From an uncultured Burkholderiaceae bacterium (lineage in GTDB: Bacteria > Pseudomonadota > Gammaproteobacteria > Burkholderiales > Burkholderiaceae_F), in assembly GCA_944390675.1 (NCBI GenBank), contig CALXQR010000001.1, positions 186,001 to 250,000 on the forward strand: 64,000 nt of DNA. The letters are read 5' to 3'. The notes beneath the pieces were generated by a model, which ran no database searches, was not told where the DNA came from, and was given only the letters and a program-made list of their open reading frames with translations. Below are positions 9,084-18,053 of the stretch, piece by piece (the stretch's first letter is position 1; each line of letters starts with the position of its first letter). The position numbers and the translations under genes were made by a program.

Positions 9084-9758
9084 ATGTCTTTACAACACGA
9101 ATTTATCGAATTTGCTTTAAATACCAACGTGCTCCGTTTTGGAGAGTTTAAAACAAAAGCCGGTCGGCTCTCGCCTTATTTCTTCAATCTTGGTCTTTTT
9201 AACACTGGGAAAACGCTTGGGCAATTGGCAGAGTTTTATGCCAAAACACTGCTGAGCGCTCGTGAAGAAGGCAAGATTCAATTCGACATGATTTTTGGAC
9301 CGGCCTATAAGGGCATCCCCTTGGCTGCCGCGGTAGCTGTCAAGCTTGCCGAAATGGGCTGCGACATTCCTTATGCTTTCAACCGTAAAGAAGCCAAAGA
9401 CCACGGTGAAGGCGGCACCATTATCGGCGCTCCTTTGAAAGGAAATGTGCTCGTTATTGACGATGTTATTTCGGCAGGCACCTCCGTTCGCGAATCTGTC
9501 AAACTGATTCAGCAGGCTGGCGCGCACGCCAGCGGTGTTCTGATCGCTTTAGATCGCATGGAAAAGGGCGGCAACGCTGAACAAATGACTGAAGTCTCCG
9601 CCGTGCAGGATGTCATCAACACTTTCAACATGCCGGTGATTTCCATTATCAACCTTCATGACTTGCTTGCCTTTATGGAAGAAGACACTCCCATGGCACT
9701 GCAAGCCCGAGCATACAAAAAGGCAGTGCAAGCCTACCGTGAACGCTACGGCGTCTAA
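9084..9758 (+). CDS. pyrE: Orotate phosphoribosyltransferase
   Basis: Catalyses orotate + PRPP to OMP in pyrimidine biosynthesis. 224 aa, type I PRTase. The N-terminal hood has FGEFKTKAGRLSPYFFNLG. The substrate loop is FNRKEAKDHGEGG, and the PRPP-binding motif VLVIDDVISAGTSVRES lies near residues 120-136. Divergent from xth and followed by a strong hairpin before the convergent gatB. Confidence 0.96.
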   Translation: MSLQHEFIEFALNTNVLRFGEFKTKAGRLSPYFFNLGLFNTGKTLGQLAEFYAKTLLSAREEGKIQFDMIFGPAYKGIPLAAAVAVKLAEMGCDIPYAFNRKEAKDHGEGGTIIGAPLKGNVLVIDDVISAGTSVRESVKLIQQAGAHASGVLIALDRMEKGGNAEQMTEVSAVQDVINTFNMPVISIINLHDLLAFMEEDTPMALQARAYKKAVQAYRERYGV

Positions 9759-9778
9759 CACTGCCCAACGCTAAAATC

Positions 9779-9836
9779 ATCCCCTTTCCCTTGAACTCTA
9801 CCCAACAGGATAGAGTTCACGAAGGGGGATTTTTTT
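9779..9836 (+). terminator. Rho-independent terminator of pyrE
   Basis: Long two-part hairpin. The inner stem TGAACTCTA/TAGAGTTCA is perfect; the outer stem ATCCCCTTTC pairs with GAAGGGGGAT (one G-T). It is followed directly by six T on the plus strand, reading off pyrE. It lies between convergent pyrE and gatB. Confidence 0.85.
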
Positions 9837-11280
9837 AAGCTAATTTTTTGCGCAAAAGCTGATTAACCTGAGCCGGGTTTGCTTTACCCTTGCTCGCTTT
9901 CATCACTTGGCCCACCAAACCGTTAAGAGCCTTTTCCTTGCCGGCCTTAAACTCTTCAACGTTCTTCGGGTTATTTGCGATCACTTCATCAACAATCTTT
10001 TCAATTGCGCCGGTATCCGAAATCTGTTTCAGACCTAATTGATCAATCAGTTCATCCACCGATTCTGTACGGCCTTCCATAATCGCTGAGAAAATCTTCT
10101 TCGCGCCGCGGTTATTGATTGTGTTATCCAAAATACGACAAATCAACACTGCCAATTTTTCAGGCGTAACCGGAAGTTCTTCCAGGCTTTGTCCCGATTG
10201 ATTCAGCGCGGCGGAAACCTCGCCCATAACCCAGTTGGCCGCAATCTTCTTGTCGCTGACCTTCTCGGTTACCTTGAGATAGTAGTCCGCAAGCGATTTT
10301 GAAGACGTTAAGATCGACGCATCGTACTCAGACAAACCAAAATCGCTCATCAGTCGTTGACGCATTTGTTCCGGCAATTCCGGCATCTGAGCACGAACGG
10401 TTTCGAGCCATTCCGGCGTAATGTCCAAAGGCAGAAGGTCGGGATCCGGGAAATAGCGATAATCCATCGAATCTTCTTTAGAACGCATCTCACGCGTCTC
10501 GCCAGTATCCGGGTTGTACAAACGCGTGGCCTGAACAACCTTGCCGCCATCTTCAATCAATTCAATTTGACGACGAACTTCGTACTCAATTGCTTCCTGT
10601 AAGAATCGGAAAGAATTCAAATTCTTAATTTCGCAGCGCGTACCAAATTCCTTTTGCCCCAAGGGGCGAACACTGACGTTGGCATCGCAACGGAAGTTCC
10701 CATTTTGCATGTCACCGTGGCTGATACCCAACCAAACAACGAGCGCATGTAAGGTGCGTGCATAAGCGACCGCTTCTTCAGCTGAGCGCAATTCCGGTTC
10801 GGTCACAATCTCCAACAAAGGCGTACCGGCTCGGTTTAAGTCAATGCCGCTCTTGCCGACTTCCAAACCGTGAACACTCTTACCGGCATCTTCTTCCAAG
10901 TGAGCTCGAGTCAAATTGAGCGTCTTCATGTAAGGCTCTCCCTTTTTAGGCGTCACCATGAAAGACACTTGTCCGCCGACAACAATCGGCCACTCGAATT
11001 GGCTGATCTGATAGCCCTTGGGCAAATCCGGATAAAAATAGTTTTTCCGATCGAAAATAGACCGCGGAGCCACTTTGGCGCCAATTGCCAAACCGAACTT
11101 CATGGCTTTTTCAACGGCTCCCTTGTTGAGAACCGGCAAAGTGCCCGGTAAAGCCAAATCCACCACACAGGCATGTGTGTTGGGTTCAGCCCCAAAGTCA
11201 GTGGAGGCTGCGGAGAAAATCTTAGTCTTGGTTGAAAGCTGCACGTGCGTTTCCAAACCGATTACGACTTCCCATTGCAT
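9835..11280 (-). CDS. gatB: Asp-tRNA(Asn)/Glu-tRNA(Gln) amidotransferase subunit B
   Basis: tRNA-binding and kinase-type subunit of GatCAB, which amidates mischarged Glu-tRNA(Gln) and/or Asp-tRNA(Asn). The 481 aa begin [22 protein letters not shown], the GatB signature, with [19 protein letters not shown] and [12 protein letters not shown] in the catalytic region. The C-terminal tRNA-binding helical and YqeY-like tail ends at NQLLRKKLA. Order gatC-gatA-gatB on the minus strand. Its presence suggests glutaminyl- and/or asparaginyl-tRNA is made indirectly. Confidence 0.96.
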   Translation of the reverse strand: MQWEVVIGLETHVQLSTKTKIFSAASTDFGAEPNTHACVVDLALPGTLPVLNKGAVEKAMKFGLAIGAKVAPRSIFDRKNYFYPDLPKGYQISQFEWPIVVGGQVSFMVTPKKGEPYMKTLNLTRAHLEEDAGKSVHGLEVGKSGIDLNRAGTPLLEIVTEPELRSAEEAVAYARTLHALVVWLGISHGDMQNGNFRCDANVSVRPLGQKEFGTRCEIKNLNSFRFLQEAIEYEVRRQIELIEDGGKVVQATRLYNPDTGETREMRSKEDSMDYRYFPDPDLLPLDITPEWLETVRAQMPELPEQMRQRLMSDFGLSEYDASILTSSKSLADYYLKVTEKVSDKKIAANWVMGEVSAALNQSGQSLEELPVTPEKLAVLICRILDNTINNRGAKKIFSAIMEGRTESVDELIDQLGLKQISDTGAIEKIVDEVIANNPKNVEEFKAGKEKALNGLVGQVMKASKGKANPAQVNQLLRKKLA

Positions 11281-11295
11281 AATTTTGATCCCCTA

Positions 11296-12756
11296 TTAAT
11301 AACCGGCTGGAATACGTTGATGCCAATCCGTTTCACATTGATAACGGTGAGCAATTCCGAGAAGCTTAGCTTCATTGAAACGAGCGCTTACCAATTGGAA
11401 GCCCAAGGGCAGACCGTTCGAGTGGATGCCGCAGGGCAAACCCATGCCGGGCAAGCCGGCCAACGAGACGGGTACCGTATACAAGTCACTCAAATACGCT
11501 TGCACGGGGTCACTCTTTTCACCGAAGCGGTACGCGGGACCTGTTGCCGCCGGGCTGATAATCGCATCAACTTGGCTGCACACACTGTTTAACTCATTAG
11601 CAATTAATCTGCGAACTCGCTGAGCCTTGATGTAGTACGCGTCATAGTAGCCATGAGAGAGGACATAGGTACCGATCATAATGCGGCGCTGCGGCTCAGG
11701 TCCTAACGCTTCGGAACGGCTGCGCTTGATCATGTCTTGAATATCGCCGTAATGTTTCGCGCGATAACCATAACGAACGCCGTCGTAGCGGCTCAAATTC
11801 GAAGAAGCTTCAGCGCAGGCGACAACATAGTAAACCGGCACGCCCAAATCAACAGTAGGCAACTCGATATCGACAATCTGCGCCCCCATTTTTTCGTAAG
11901 TACGGATCACTTCTTCTATGCTGGCCGCCAATTCTTCGTCCAATCCCTTTGCAAACCAACTGCGGGGGACGCCGATTTTCACGCCTTGCATGCTCATATC
12001 CAAGCAGCGAGTGAAGTCTTCCTTCGGCAAATTGACGCACGTTGAATCTTTGGGATCAAACTCAATCATTTCGTTCATCACCCAGGCGCAATCCTCTGCC
12101 GTACGAGCCAACAACCCTGGCGTATCCAAACTGGATGCGAAGGCAATAACCCCCCAACGGCTGGGACGCCCATAGGTCGGCTTCAAACCTGTGACACCCG
12201 TGAAAACCGCAGGTTCACGAATGGAGCCGCCCGTATCAGTACCCGTAGCAACAGGAGCTAAGCTGGCCGCGACAGCACTTGACGAACCACCGGAAGAGCC
12301 GCCCGGCACACAACCCTTATCCCACGGATTCAAAACCTTGCCGAATGCAGAATTTTCGTTGCCGCCGCCCATTGCAAACTCATCACAATTGAGTTTACCC
12401 AAGCAAACCATGCCCGCCTTATTAAGGTTTTCAACAACCGTTGCGTTAAACGGGCTCATATAACCATCGAGCATTTTGCTGGCCGCAGTTGTCGCCCATT
12501 CTTTTGTCACAAACAAATCTTTATGAGCAATAGGAATACCGGTCAGGCGCGTCGCTTCGCCTCGAGCAATGCGTTGGTCTGCCAGCTCGGCTTGACGGAT
12601 CGTTTCCTCCGGACGCACATCCAGATATGCATTCAGATCTTTATTTTTTTCAATTCGGTCCAAATAGACATTGGCCAATTCAACAGCCGACACTTCCTTA
12701 TTGGCAAGCTTCTTGCTAAGTTCAACAACGGAAGCATGAAAAAGTTCTTTTGCCAT
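11296..12756 (-). CDS. gatA: Asp-tRNA(Asn)/Glu-tRNA(Gln) amidotransferase subunit A
   Basis: Amidase-signature subunit that releases ammonia from glutamine for GatB. The 486 aa contain the Ser-cisSer-Lys triad: Lys in GIPIAHKDLF, cis-Ser in PGGSSGGSSSAVAA, and the nucleophile in TDTGGSIREPA. The start codon shares one base with the gatC stop (TAATG), indicating translational coupling. gatB starts 15 bp after its stop. Confidence 0.96.
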   Translation of the reverse strand: MAKELFHASVVELSKKLANKEVSAVELANVYLDRIEKNKDLNAYLDVRPEETIRQAELADQRIARGEATRLTGIPIAHKDLFVTKEWATTAASKMLDGYMSPFNATVVENLNKAGMVCLGKLNCDEFAMGGGNENSAFGKVLNPWDKGCVPGGSSGGSSSAVAASLAPVATGTDTGGSIREPAVFTGVTGLKPTYGRPSRWGVIAFASSLDTPGLLARTAEDCAWVMNEMIEFDPKDSTCVNLPKEDFTRCLDMSMQGVKIGVPRSWFAKGLDEELAASIEEVIRTYEKMGAQIVDIELPTVDLGVPVYYVVACAEASSNLSRYDGVRYGYRAKHYGDIQDMIKRSRSEALGPEPQRRIMIGTYVLSHGYYDAYYIKAQRVRRLIANELNSVCSQVDAIISPAATGPAYRFGEKSDPVQAYLSDLYTVPVSLAGLPGMGLPCGIHSNGLPLGFQLVSARFNEAKLLGIAHRYQCETDWHQRIPAGY

Positions 12757-13043
12757 TATTCGATCACCTTCGGTACTAAGAAATGACCTTCTGCTTGTTC
12801 GGGAGCATTCTTCATGTTGTTTTCCCGATCGTTTACTTCTCTGACAACATCTTCACGCAGTCTTTGCGAACCGTCATGAGGATGCGGCATCGGCTCCACG
12901 CCCTCGGTATCAACCGCTTGAATGCGTTCGATCATCTTAAAAATATTGTTTAATTCGCCCTGCATGCGCTCAGCCGCTTCATCATCAAGCTCTAAATGGC
13001 TGAGATTAGCAATGCGACGAATATCTTCCAAAGCCAGTGTCAT
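12756..13043 (-). CDS. gatC: Asp-tRNA(Asn)/Glu-tRNA(Gln) amidotransferase subunit C
   Basis: Small subunit that wraps and stabilises GatA-GatB. Start chosen at MTLALEDIRRIANLSHLEL, the normal GatC N-terminus, giving 95 aa; a start 12 bp upstream is possible. The conserved NIFKMIERIQAVDTEGVEPMPHP and the C-terminal FLVPKVIE are intact. First gene of gatCAB. The 222 bp upstream, shared with divergent rlpA, include a 7-bp hairpin CGGCGAT/ATCGCCG (near 13090-13119) that may lie in its leader. Confidence 0.92.
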   Translation of the reverse strand: MTLALEDIRRIANLSHLELDDEAAERMQGELNNIFKMIERIQAVDTEGVEPMPHPHDGSQRLREDVVREVNDRENNMKNAPEQAEGHFLVPKVIE

Positions 13044-13265
13044 AGCTAATTCCAATGTAGACAGACGGTATTGATTCCGTTTTAAAACAAGACGGCGATA
13101 TTCTTCGCAAAATCGCCGCTAACCTGTGAATTCTAATGATTTTCTATTACTTTTAGGAGTTCTCCGAGTCTCTTGCGCACTTTAATCTTCAGGTCCCATT
13201 TCTTAACTTTGCTTTTCGAATTTAGTTCGTCGATAATCAGTTCACTATTTATGTGATTTTTCGAT

Positions 13266-14372
13266 ATGCAAAAACGATTATTTCCCTTGGGACTGGCAAT
13301 CAGTGCCTCTGTGGTTTTACTAGCAGCCTGCTCAGGAGGTGGCGGCTATTACCAAGATGACGGTCCCCCATCGGGCTTTTCAGCCAATTCCGATTACAGC
13401 AACCTACCCAATGCAGTTCCTAAATACGAGAAACCGCATAGCGGCGCCAACAAGCCTTATAGGGTCGGCGGCAAACGCTATGTTCCGGTTACGGGTGACA
13501 AACCCATGAAGCAGGAAGGCATAGCCTCTTGGTACGGGAAAAAATTCCACGGTCGAAAAACATCCATTGGCGAAACATATAACATGTACGCAATGACTGC
13601 CGCGCACAAGACCATGGAATTGCCTAGCTACGCTAAGGTCACTAACTTAAAGAACGGCAAAAGCATCATCGTTAGAGTCAATGACAGAGGTCCTTTTGTC
13701 GATAACCGCATTATTGACTTGTCTTATGCCGCTGCCAGTAAATTAGGTTATGTCAAAAATGGCACCGCGCCCGTCAAAGTCGAGCGCATTCGAATGGCTG
13801 ATATTAAAAATGGCAAAGTGCCCGCTTCGTCTGGCGGCATGATCAAACTTATTGACGATTCCAAGGTAACGGATAATCAGGCCGATATTGCGGCGGTTGC
13901 CAGTGTCATCGGAGCGGCAGCAGCTTCTATGAAAACCACCCAAGAAAATTACTCCAGAGCGCAAAGTGCTAGTAATGTAGCTGAAATGGAACCCAATACC
14001 ATCGTTTTGGACTCCTCCCCTACTACATCGTTTACCATCGATGAGGTACCAAGCGATTTGCAAGGCGCGGTTAATTTAACCGAAGCAGCCAAACATGACA
14101 TGGTCAGTACAGAGGTGAATCTCAGCACCGCCTCACAGCCAAGCAGCTCCCGTTGGGGAATGCAAGCCGGTGCCTTTGGTTCCGAGGCCAATGCCAATAA
14201 ATTTGCCGATACCCTGCGCTCACAAACTCAACAACCCGTAAACGTTCATGCAGATGGCAACCTTTTCAGAGTGACTATTGGCAGCTTCGCATCAAAAGAT
14301 GCCGCCGCGGTTCAAGCTAATCACTTGGGCAACACTCTTGGTAAAAAGTTAGTTCCTGTGCAGATACCTTAG
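13266..14372 (+). CDS. rlpA: RlpA-like septal lytic transglycosylase lipoprotein with SPOR domain
   Basis: Outer-membrane lipoprotein that likely cleaves denuded glycan strands at the septum. It has a lipobox signal peptide (VLLAACSGG, lipidated Cys about residue 22). A double-psi beta-barrel covers about 82-175, with EGIASWYGKKFHGRKTSIGE and RVNDRGPFVDNRIIDLS, which include the Glu and Asp used for catalysis in studied RlpA proteins. After a low-complexity linker, a C-terminal SPOR domain (about 295-368, WGMQAGAFGSEANANKFAD...) would bind denuded peptidoglycan. The M20 peptidase gene follows 12 bp downstream. Confidence 0.9.
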   Translation: MQKRLFPLGLAISASVVLLAACSGGGGYYQDDGPPSGFSANSDYSNLPNAVPKYEKPHSGANKPYRVGGKRYVPVTGDKPMKQEGIASWYGKKFHGRKTSIGETYNMYAMTAAHKTMELPSYAKVTNLKNGKSIIVRVNDRGPFVDNRIIDLSYAAASKLGYVKNGTAPVKVERIRMADIKNGKVPASSGGMIKLIDDSKVTDNQADIAAVASVIGAAAASMKTTQENYSRAQSASNVAEMEPNTIVLDSSPTTSFTIDEVPSDLQGAVNLTEAAKHDMVSTEVNLSTASQPSSSRWGMQAGAFGSEANANKFADTLRSQTQQPVNVHADGNLFRVTIGSFASKDAAAVQANHLGNTLGKKLVPVQIP

Positions 14373-14384
14373 GAGAACCGGTTT

Positions 14385-15782
14385 ATGTCTTTACAAAGAA
14401 CCGTTGGTGAATTTTGGGACAACAAAGCCCTGCACGATCTTATGGAATACATTCGCATTCCAGCAAAATCAACAGCTTACGACCGTTTTTGGGAAAGTCA
14501 TGGTTATCTGACCCAATGTTGTGAATTAGGAAAAAATTGGGTTAAAGAGAATGTTCCTCAGGCTCGCACGGAAATTATTCAAGAAAAAGGGAAAACTCCC
14601 TGTTTGTTTATTGATATCCCTGCCTCAAACGGCGCAACTGAAGAAAGCGTCGTATTTTATGGACACTTGGATAAACAGCCTGAAGCAGGCGGCTGGCGTG
14701 AAGGTTTAGGACCGTGGACGCCTGTTGTGGAAAAGGGCAAACTCTACGGCAGAGGAGCCGCCGATGATGGATATAGCCTCTTTTCCATGATCACCGCCGT
14801 GCACGCTCTTGAGCATCTTGGCATGCCGCACCCCAGAATTATTGGAATTTTTGAAACCCAAGAGGAATCGGGTTCCAATGATCTACCCTATTTTTTAAAT
14901 AAATTTAAAGATAAATTCGGCTCACCAAAATTTTTCATTATCTTAGATAACCATTGCGGCGACTATGAACACGTTTGGCTCAGCACATCCCTTCGAGGCA
15001 TCATTTCCGGCACGTTAAGAGTTCAAAGCATGCATTACGGCGTGCACTCGGGGACTTATTCCGGCATGGTTCCGGATCCCTTTGCCATTGCTCAGGCCTT
15101 GATCGCTCGTCTGCATGATCCAATATCCGGTTTAGTCAAGATTTCTTCCTGTTACGCCAATATCCCTCAGCGACGGATTGATCAGTTGAAAAAAGCCAGT
15201 GATGTTTTGGGGGATCTCGTTTGGAACCACGCACCTCTTTTACCTGGCGTGCAAACAAAATGCACAACTAACCATGAAATCCTTATTCAGGAAACCTGGA
15301 AACCGGCTTTGACCGTGATAGGTATGGACGGATTGCCGCGCATTGAAGATGCCGGCAACGTTATCCAAAGTTCCGTCGCATTGCGACTATCGATGAGACT
15401 CCCCCCTGACATTGACTTTGAAAAGGCTGAGAAAGACATTGCTTCGGCATTAACCGAAAATATCCCATACGGCTGTCAGGTCACTTGGCAGTACCCAGAA
15501 AATCATCCGGGCTGGTCGGCAAAAGATAATGCTCAAACCGTTGAAGACAAATTCAACGAAGCAGCCAAAGAAATTTTTGGCAAAGAAGCTGTTTTCCTTG
15601 GTCAGGGCGGTTCAATATCGATTATCAATACCTTTGAAGAACTTTTCCCTGGAAGCGCATTTATTCTTACTGGTGTTCTTGGACCACAATCCAATGCTCA
15701 CGCTCCGGACGAGTCTCTGGATCTGGAATACACAAAAAAATTAACCGCAGTCATCGCTCGGGTAATCAGTCTAAGCGTATAG
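14385..15782 (+). CDS. M20-family metallopeptidase (dipeptidase-like)
   Basis: Zinc amino/carboxypeptidase of the M20 family, cytosolic, substrate unknown. 465 aa. Metal-site sequences are seen in order: FYGHLDKQPEAGGW (His and Asp), YGRGAADDGYSLF (bridging Asp), ETQEESGSNDL (catalytic and metal Glu), ILDNHCGD, and a C-terminal SNAHAPDESL with the last metal His. The lid domain lies between about 190 and 330 (HYGVHSGTYSG). Proteins of this sort are annotated as M20 dipeptidases. Close spacing after rlpA suggests co-transcription, though a role in peptidoglycan peptide recycling is only a guess. Confidence 0.88.
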   Translation: MSLQRTVGEFWDNKALHDLMEYIRIPAKSTAYDRFWESHGYLTQCCELGKNWVKENVPQARTEIIQEKGKTPCLFIDIPASNGATEESVVFYGHLDKQPEAGGWREGLGPWTPVVEKGKLYGRGAADDGYSLFSMITAVHALEHLGMPHPRIIGIFETQEESGSNDLPYFLNKFKDKFGSPKFFIILDNHCGDYEHVWLSTSLRGIISGTLRVQSMHYGVHSGTYSGMVPDPFAIAQALIARLHDPISGLVKISSCYANIPQRRIDQLKKASDVLGDLVWNHAPLLPGVQTKCTTNHEILIQETWKPALTVIGMDGLPRIEDAGNVIQSSVALRLSMRLPPDIDFEKAEKDIASALTENIPYGCQVTWQYPENHPGWSAKDNAQTVEDKFNEAAKEIFGKEAVFLGQGGSISIINTFEELFPGSAFILTGVLGPQSNAHAPDESLDLEYTKKLTAVIARVISLSV

Positions 15783-15791
15783 GAGCGAAAT

Positions 15792-16046
15792 GTGAGACGT
15801 GATGTTGTAACAGAAGTCATTGTTGACTACGGTGACTTTGTTGAAAATTTTGCCACTCCTCTCGAAGCTCAGGATTTTATCAATGGCAATCTTGAGGAGC
15901 TTGATTGGCCTGTTGCCGCATGGTTGGAAGATTCTAGCGGCAGGAAAAAATGGGACTATCAATTAACAGATGATGGTTCCGGCGGCGTTGAATTAGTCGC
16001 CGGAGAACTGGTAAAAGGCAGTTCCTACTATCGGCCGATTCATTAA
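15792..16046 (+). CDS. Small acidic hypothetical protein, GTG start
   Basis: 84 aa protein not recognised. The GTG at 15792 follows a good ribosome site (AGGAG, 6 bp upstream), and the nearby ATG is out because it reads ATG-TGA. The sequence is acidic and aromatic (DYGDFVENFATPLEAQDFI, ELDWPVAAWLEDSSGRKKWD), with no signal peptide, membrane segment or cysteine. It lies 9 bp after the M20 peptidase and 14 bp before the HIT gene, so it sits inside an apparent operon, which supports it being real. Confidence 0.65.
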   Translation: MRRDVVTEVIVDYGDFVENFATPLEAQDFINGNLEELDWPVAAWLEDSSGRKKWDYQLTDDGSGGVELVAGELVKGSSYYRPIH

Positions 16047-16060
16047 GTGTGGAGACGATC

Positions 16061-16483
16061 ATGAATTGTGTATTGTGTACGCCTAACAATGAAAATATTC
16101 TTTGGTCAAACGACAAACTTCGTGTGATACGCGTTGACGATCCCAATTTCCCCGGCTACTTCCGTGTCATTTGGAACCATCATGTAGCAGAAATGTCTGA
16201 CTTAAGCGAAGAAGATCGCCGTTTTTTGGAAAAAGTGCTTTTAACAGTAGAAAAAAGTGTCCGCTCCGGCATGAAACCCGACAAGATCAATTGGGCTCAA
16301 TTCGGCAACATGGTGCCGCACCTGCATTGGCACATCATTGCCCGTTACCGAGATGACTCTCATTTCCCGGAATCCATCTGGGGAATCAAACAGCGCGATG
16401 CTCAACTCTCTCGATTAGATGAATGGAAGGATTTAGCGGATCAGACCTCTGTTTTGATTCAAAAATCACTCTCAGAAATCTAA
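16061..16483 (+). CDS. HIT-family hydrolase
   Basis: Histidine-triad nucleotide hydrolase or transferase of about 140 aa. The triad HLHWHIIARY lies near residues 87-96, preceded by NWAQFGNMVPHLHWH. Two cysteines near the N-terminus (CVLC) resemble a partial zinc site seen in some HIT proteins. Start set at the ATG giving MNCVLCTPNN, with GGAGACG upstream, rather than the GTG 12 bp earlier. It ends with a 4-bp stop overlap against the convergent SPOR gene. Confidence 0.88.
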   Translation: MNCVLCTPNNENILWSNDKLRVIRVDDPNFPGYFRVIWNHHVAEMSDLSEEDRRFLEKVLLTVEKSVRSGMKPDKINWAQFGNMVPHLHWHIIARYRDDSHFPESIWGIKQRDAQLSRLDEWKDLADQTSVLIQKSLSEI

Positions 16484-17292
16484 AAATCGCACTTTTGCAA
16501 AGACTGCTTATGCTGGGCGGCAAGTTTTTTCAGTGCCGCAGCTTGCTGCTCAGTGACTGCTCCAAAAATCAAATTCACTTGATTGGTTGGCGAACCGATC
16601 AAGCGGGTTACCCTCAGGTCATTCATCTTTAGCTTTTGTTGGGCACTTTGCAGATAGTCCTGAGCCTGTTCCTCACTCTTAAAACGCCCTAACTCAACAG
16701 CGTTTAATAGCGGGCCACTGTCGACCGCTTTTGCAGACGGATACCCTTGTCGCCGTATTTGGTTAGCCAGCGCACGAGCACCTTTCGATGTCGTTGACGG
16801 TATTGTAAAAACCACGTAAGAATCCGCGGACAAAACAGACTCTACTCGAACAGCTTCCAGAAGACCAAAGGCTTCAATAGAGCGATTAATTGCCGGTAAA
16901 TTACGAGTGGATAACGGCCCTAATTTGAAACACAGCGCTGATTGATCCTGCGCTGAATTGTTTTCCGGTAATTGAGGTTTAATAACAGGCAAAGCAGCTA
17001 CCGTTTCGACAGGTTTTTCTTCCGCCTCATCCTCTTGAGTTTGCTTTATCTGTTCTTGCTGCTCAATCACCTTTGCTTTTTGCTGCGCGTTTAGCCGCTG
17101 CTCTTCAATATAGCTTTGAATATTCTTAACCGGCGTGATGTTTTTCATTGCGCTCGGAAAGATTTCATCGGCCTTTTTTGTCTGATTATTAGCTACATAG
17201 GACTCCTCTGGCAATTCGAGCCAGTCACAGAATGCGTCCCATCCGTAATAACCTGCGCAAATCAAACATAAGAGGATTGCAAAATTTCTCAT
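16480..17292 (-). CDS. SPOR-domain membrane protein
   Basis: 270 aa protein with one N-terminal membrane anchor (residues 2-20, RNFAILLCLICAGYYGWDAF). A coiled-coil, Gln/Glu-rich region (about 65-110, QQKAKVIEQQEQIKQTQ) follows. A C-terminal SPOR-like repeat region (about 190-260, LGRFKSEEQAQDYLQSAQQKL) carries a conserved-looking cysteine before it and a Cys near the end (LQKCDF). The SPOR domain suggests peptidoglycan binding at the septum. It overlaps coaX by 4 bp in the order birA-coaX-SPOR, a common betaproteobacterial cluster. Confidence 0.78.
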   Translation of the reverse strand: MRNFAILLCLICAGYYGWDAFCDWLELPEESYVANNQTKKADEIFPSAMKNITPVKNIQSYIEEQRLNAQQKAKVIEQQEQIKQTQEDEAEEKPVETVAALPVIKPQLPENNSAQDQSALCFKLGPLSTRNLPAINRSIEAFGLLEAVRVESVLSADSYVVFTIPSTTSKGARALANQIRRQGYPSAKAVDSGPLLNAVELGRFKSEEQAQDYLQSAQQKLKMNDLRVTRLIGSPTNQVNLIFGAVTEQQAAALKKLAAQHKQSLQKCDF

Positions 17293-18053
17293 GGATTCAT
17301 CTCACCGGCCACACGCAAAGCCAATCCTCTCAAAACCAAATTGTGTTTGATGACACTTTTAGGGAACTCTTTTTGCAAATAAGGAGCAAAGCGTCCGACA
17401 GCTCCGCCGGCCAACACCAATGTCGGTTCAAATCCATGTTGGTGCATAACGCGCATCCCTCTTTCAATGAGACCCAACTGTGAATCCACAATACCCGTGA
17501 CAATTGCCGTCATGGTATCCGTCGGAAAATCCGCGTAGTCCCCGTCCGCTTTCGGCAAGGTCGCTGTACCGCTGACAAGACTGTCTCTCATTAAAACCAC
17601 ACCGGGAGCGATTCGACCGCCGGCAAAAATCATCTTGTCGTCTTCCGGGTAAACACAGTCAACTGTCGTAGCTGTTCCGACATGGACAACCAACAGAGGC
17701 TGCTTCGGCATGAAATACACCGCTCCGATAGCGGCATGCCAACGATCTGACCCCAACTGAACAGGGTTTTTGTATTGATTGATCAGCTGAAAGTCTCCTG
17801 AGTACCTGTCTTGCGCCTTCAGCCACGTTACCTGCATCCCCAACGACTCAATCTGACGGGTTAAGGACAGAGTCAAATCTCTCGACGCAACAGAACAACC
17901 GTACACATGACGAAACCCGCGGCCTCGCCAATCCGATAAAAATTTGTCAGGGAAATGGTGACTGCCGCCATGAACTAACGTGTGCGGAGATTCCGGATCA
18001 TCGCTGGTCGCCCATTTCAGGGCCGTGTTACCTAAGTCAATCAGTAGATTCAT
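17289..18053 (-). CDS. coaX: Type III pantothenate kinase
   Basis: Phosphorylates pantothenate, the first step of coenzyme A synthesis, in the acetate and sugar kinase fold. The 254 aa show the phosphate motif LLIDLGNTALKWA at the start, GSDRWHAAIGAVYFM with the substrate-contacting Asp, the GTATTVDCV motif, GGRIAPGVVLMRDSL, and LAGGAVGRFAPYL. It overlaps birA by 4 bp, so the two are likely translationally coupled. Confidence 0.94.
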   Translation of the reverse strand: MNLLIDLGNTALKWATSDDPESPHTLVHGGSHHFPDKFLSDWRGRGFRHVYGCSVASRDLTLSLTRQIESLGMQVTWLKAQDRYSGDFQLINQYKNPVQLGSDRWHAAIGAVYFMPKQPLLVVHVGTATTVDCVYPEDDKMIFAGGRIAPGVVLMRDSLVSGTATLPKADGDYADFPTDTMTAIVTGIVDSQLGLIERGMRVMHQHGFEPTLVLAGGAVGRFAPYLQKEFPKSVIKHNLVLRGLALRVAGEMNP

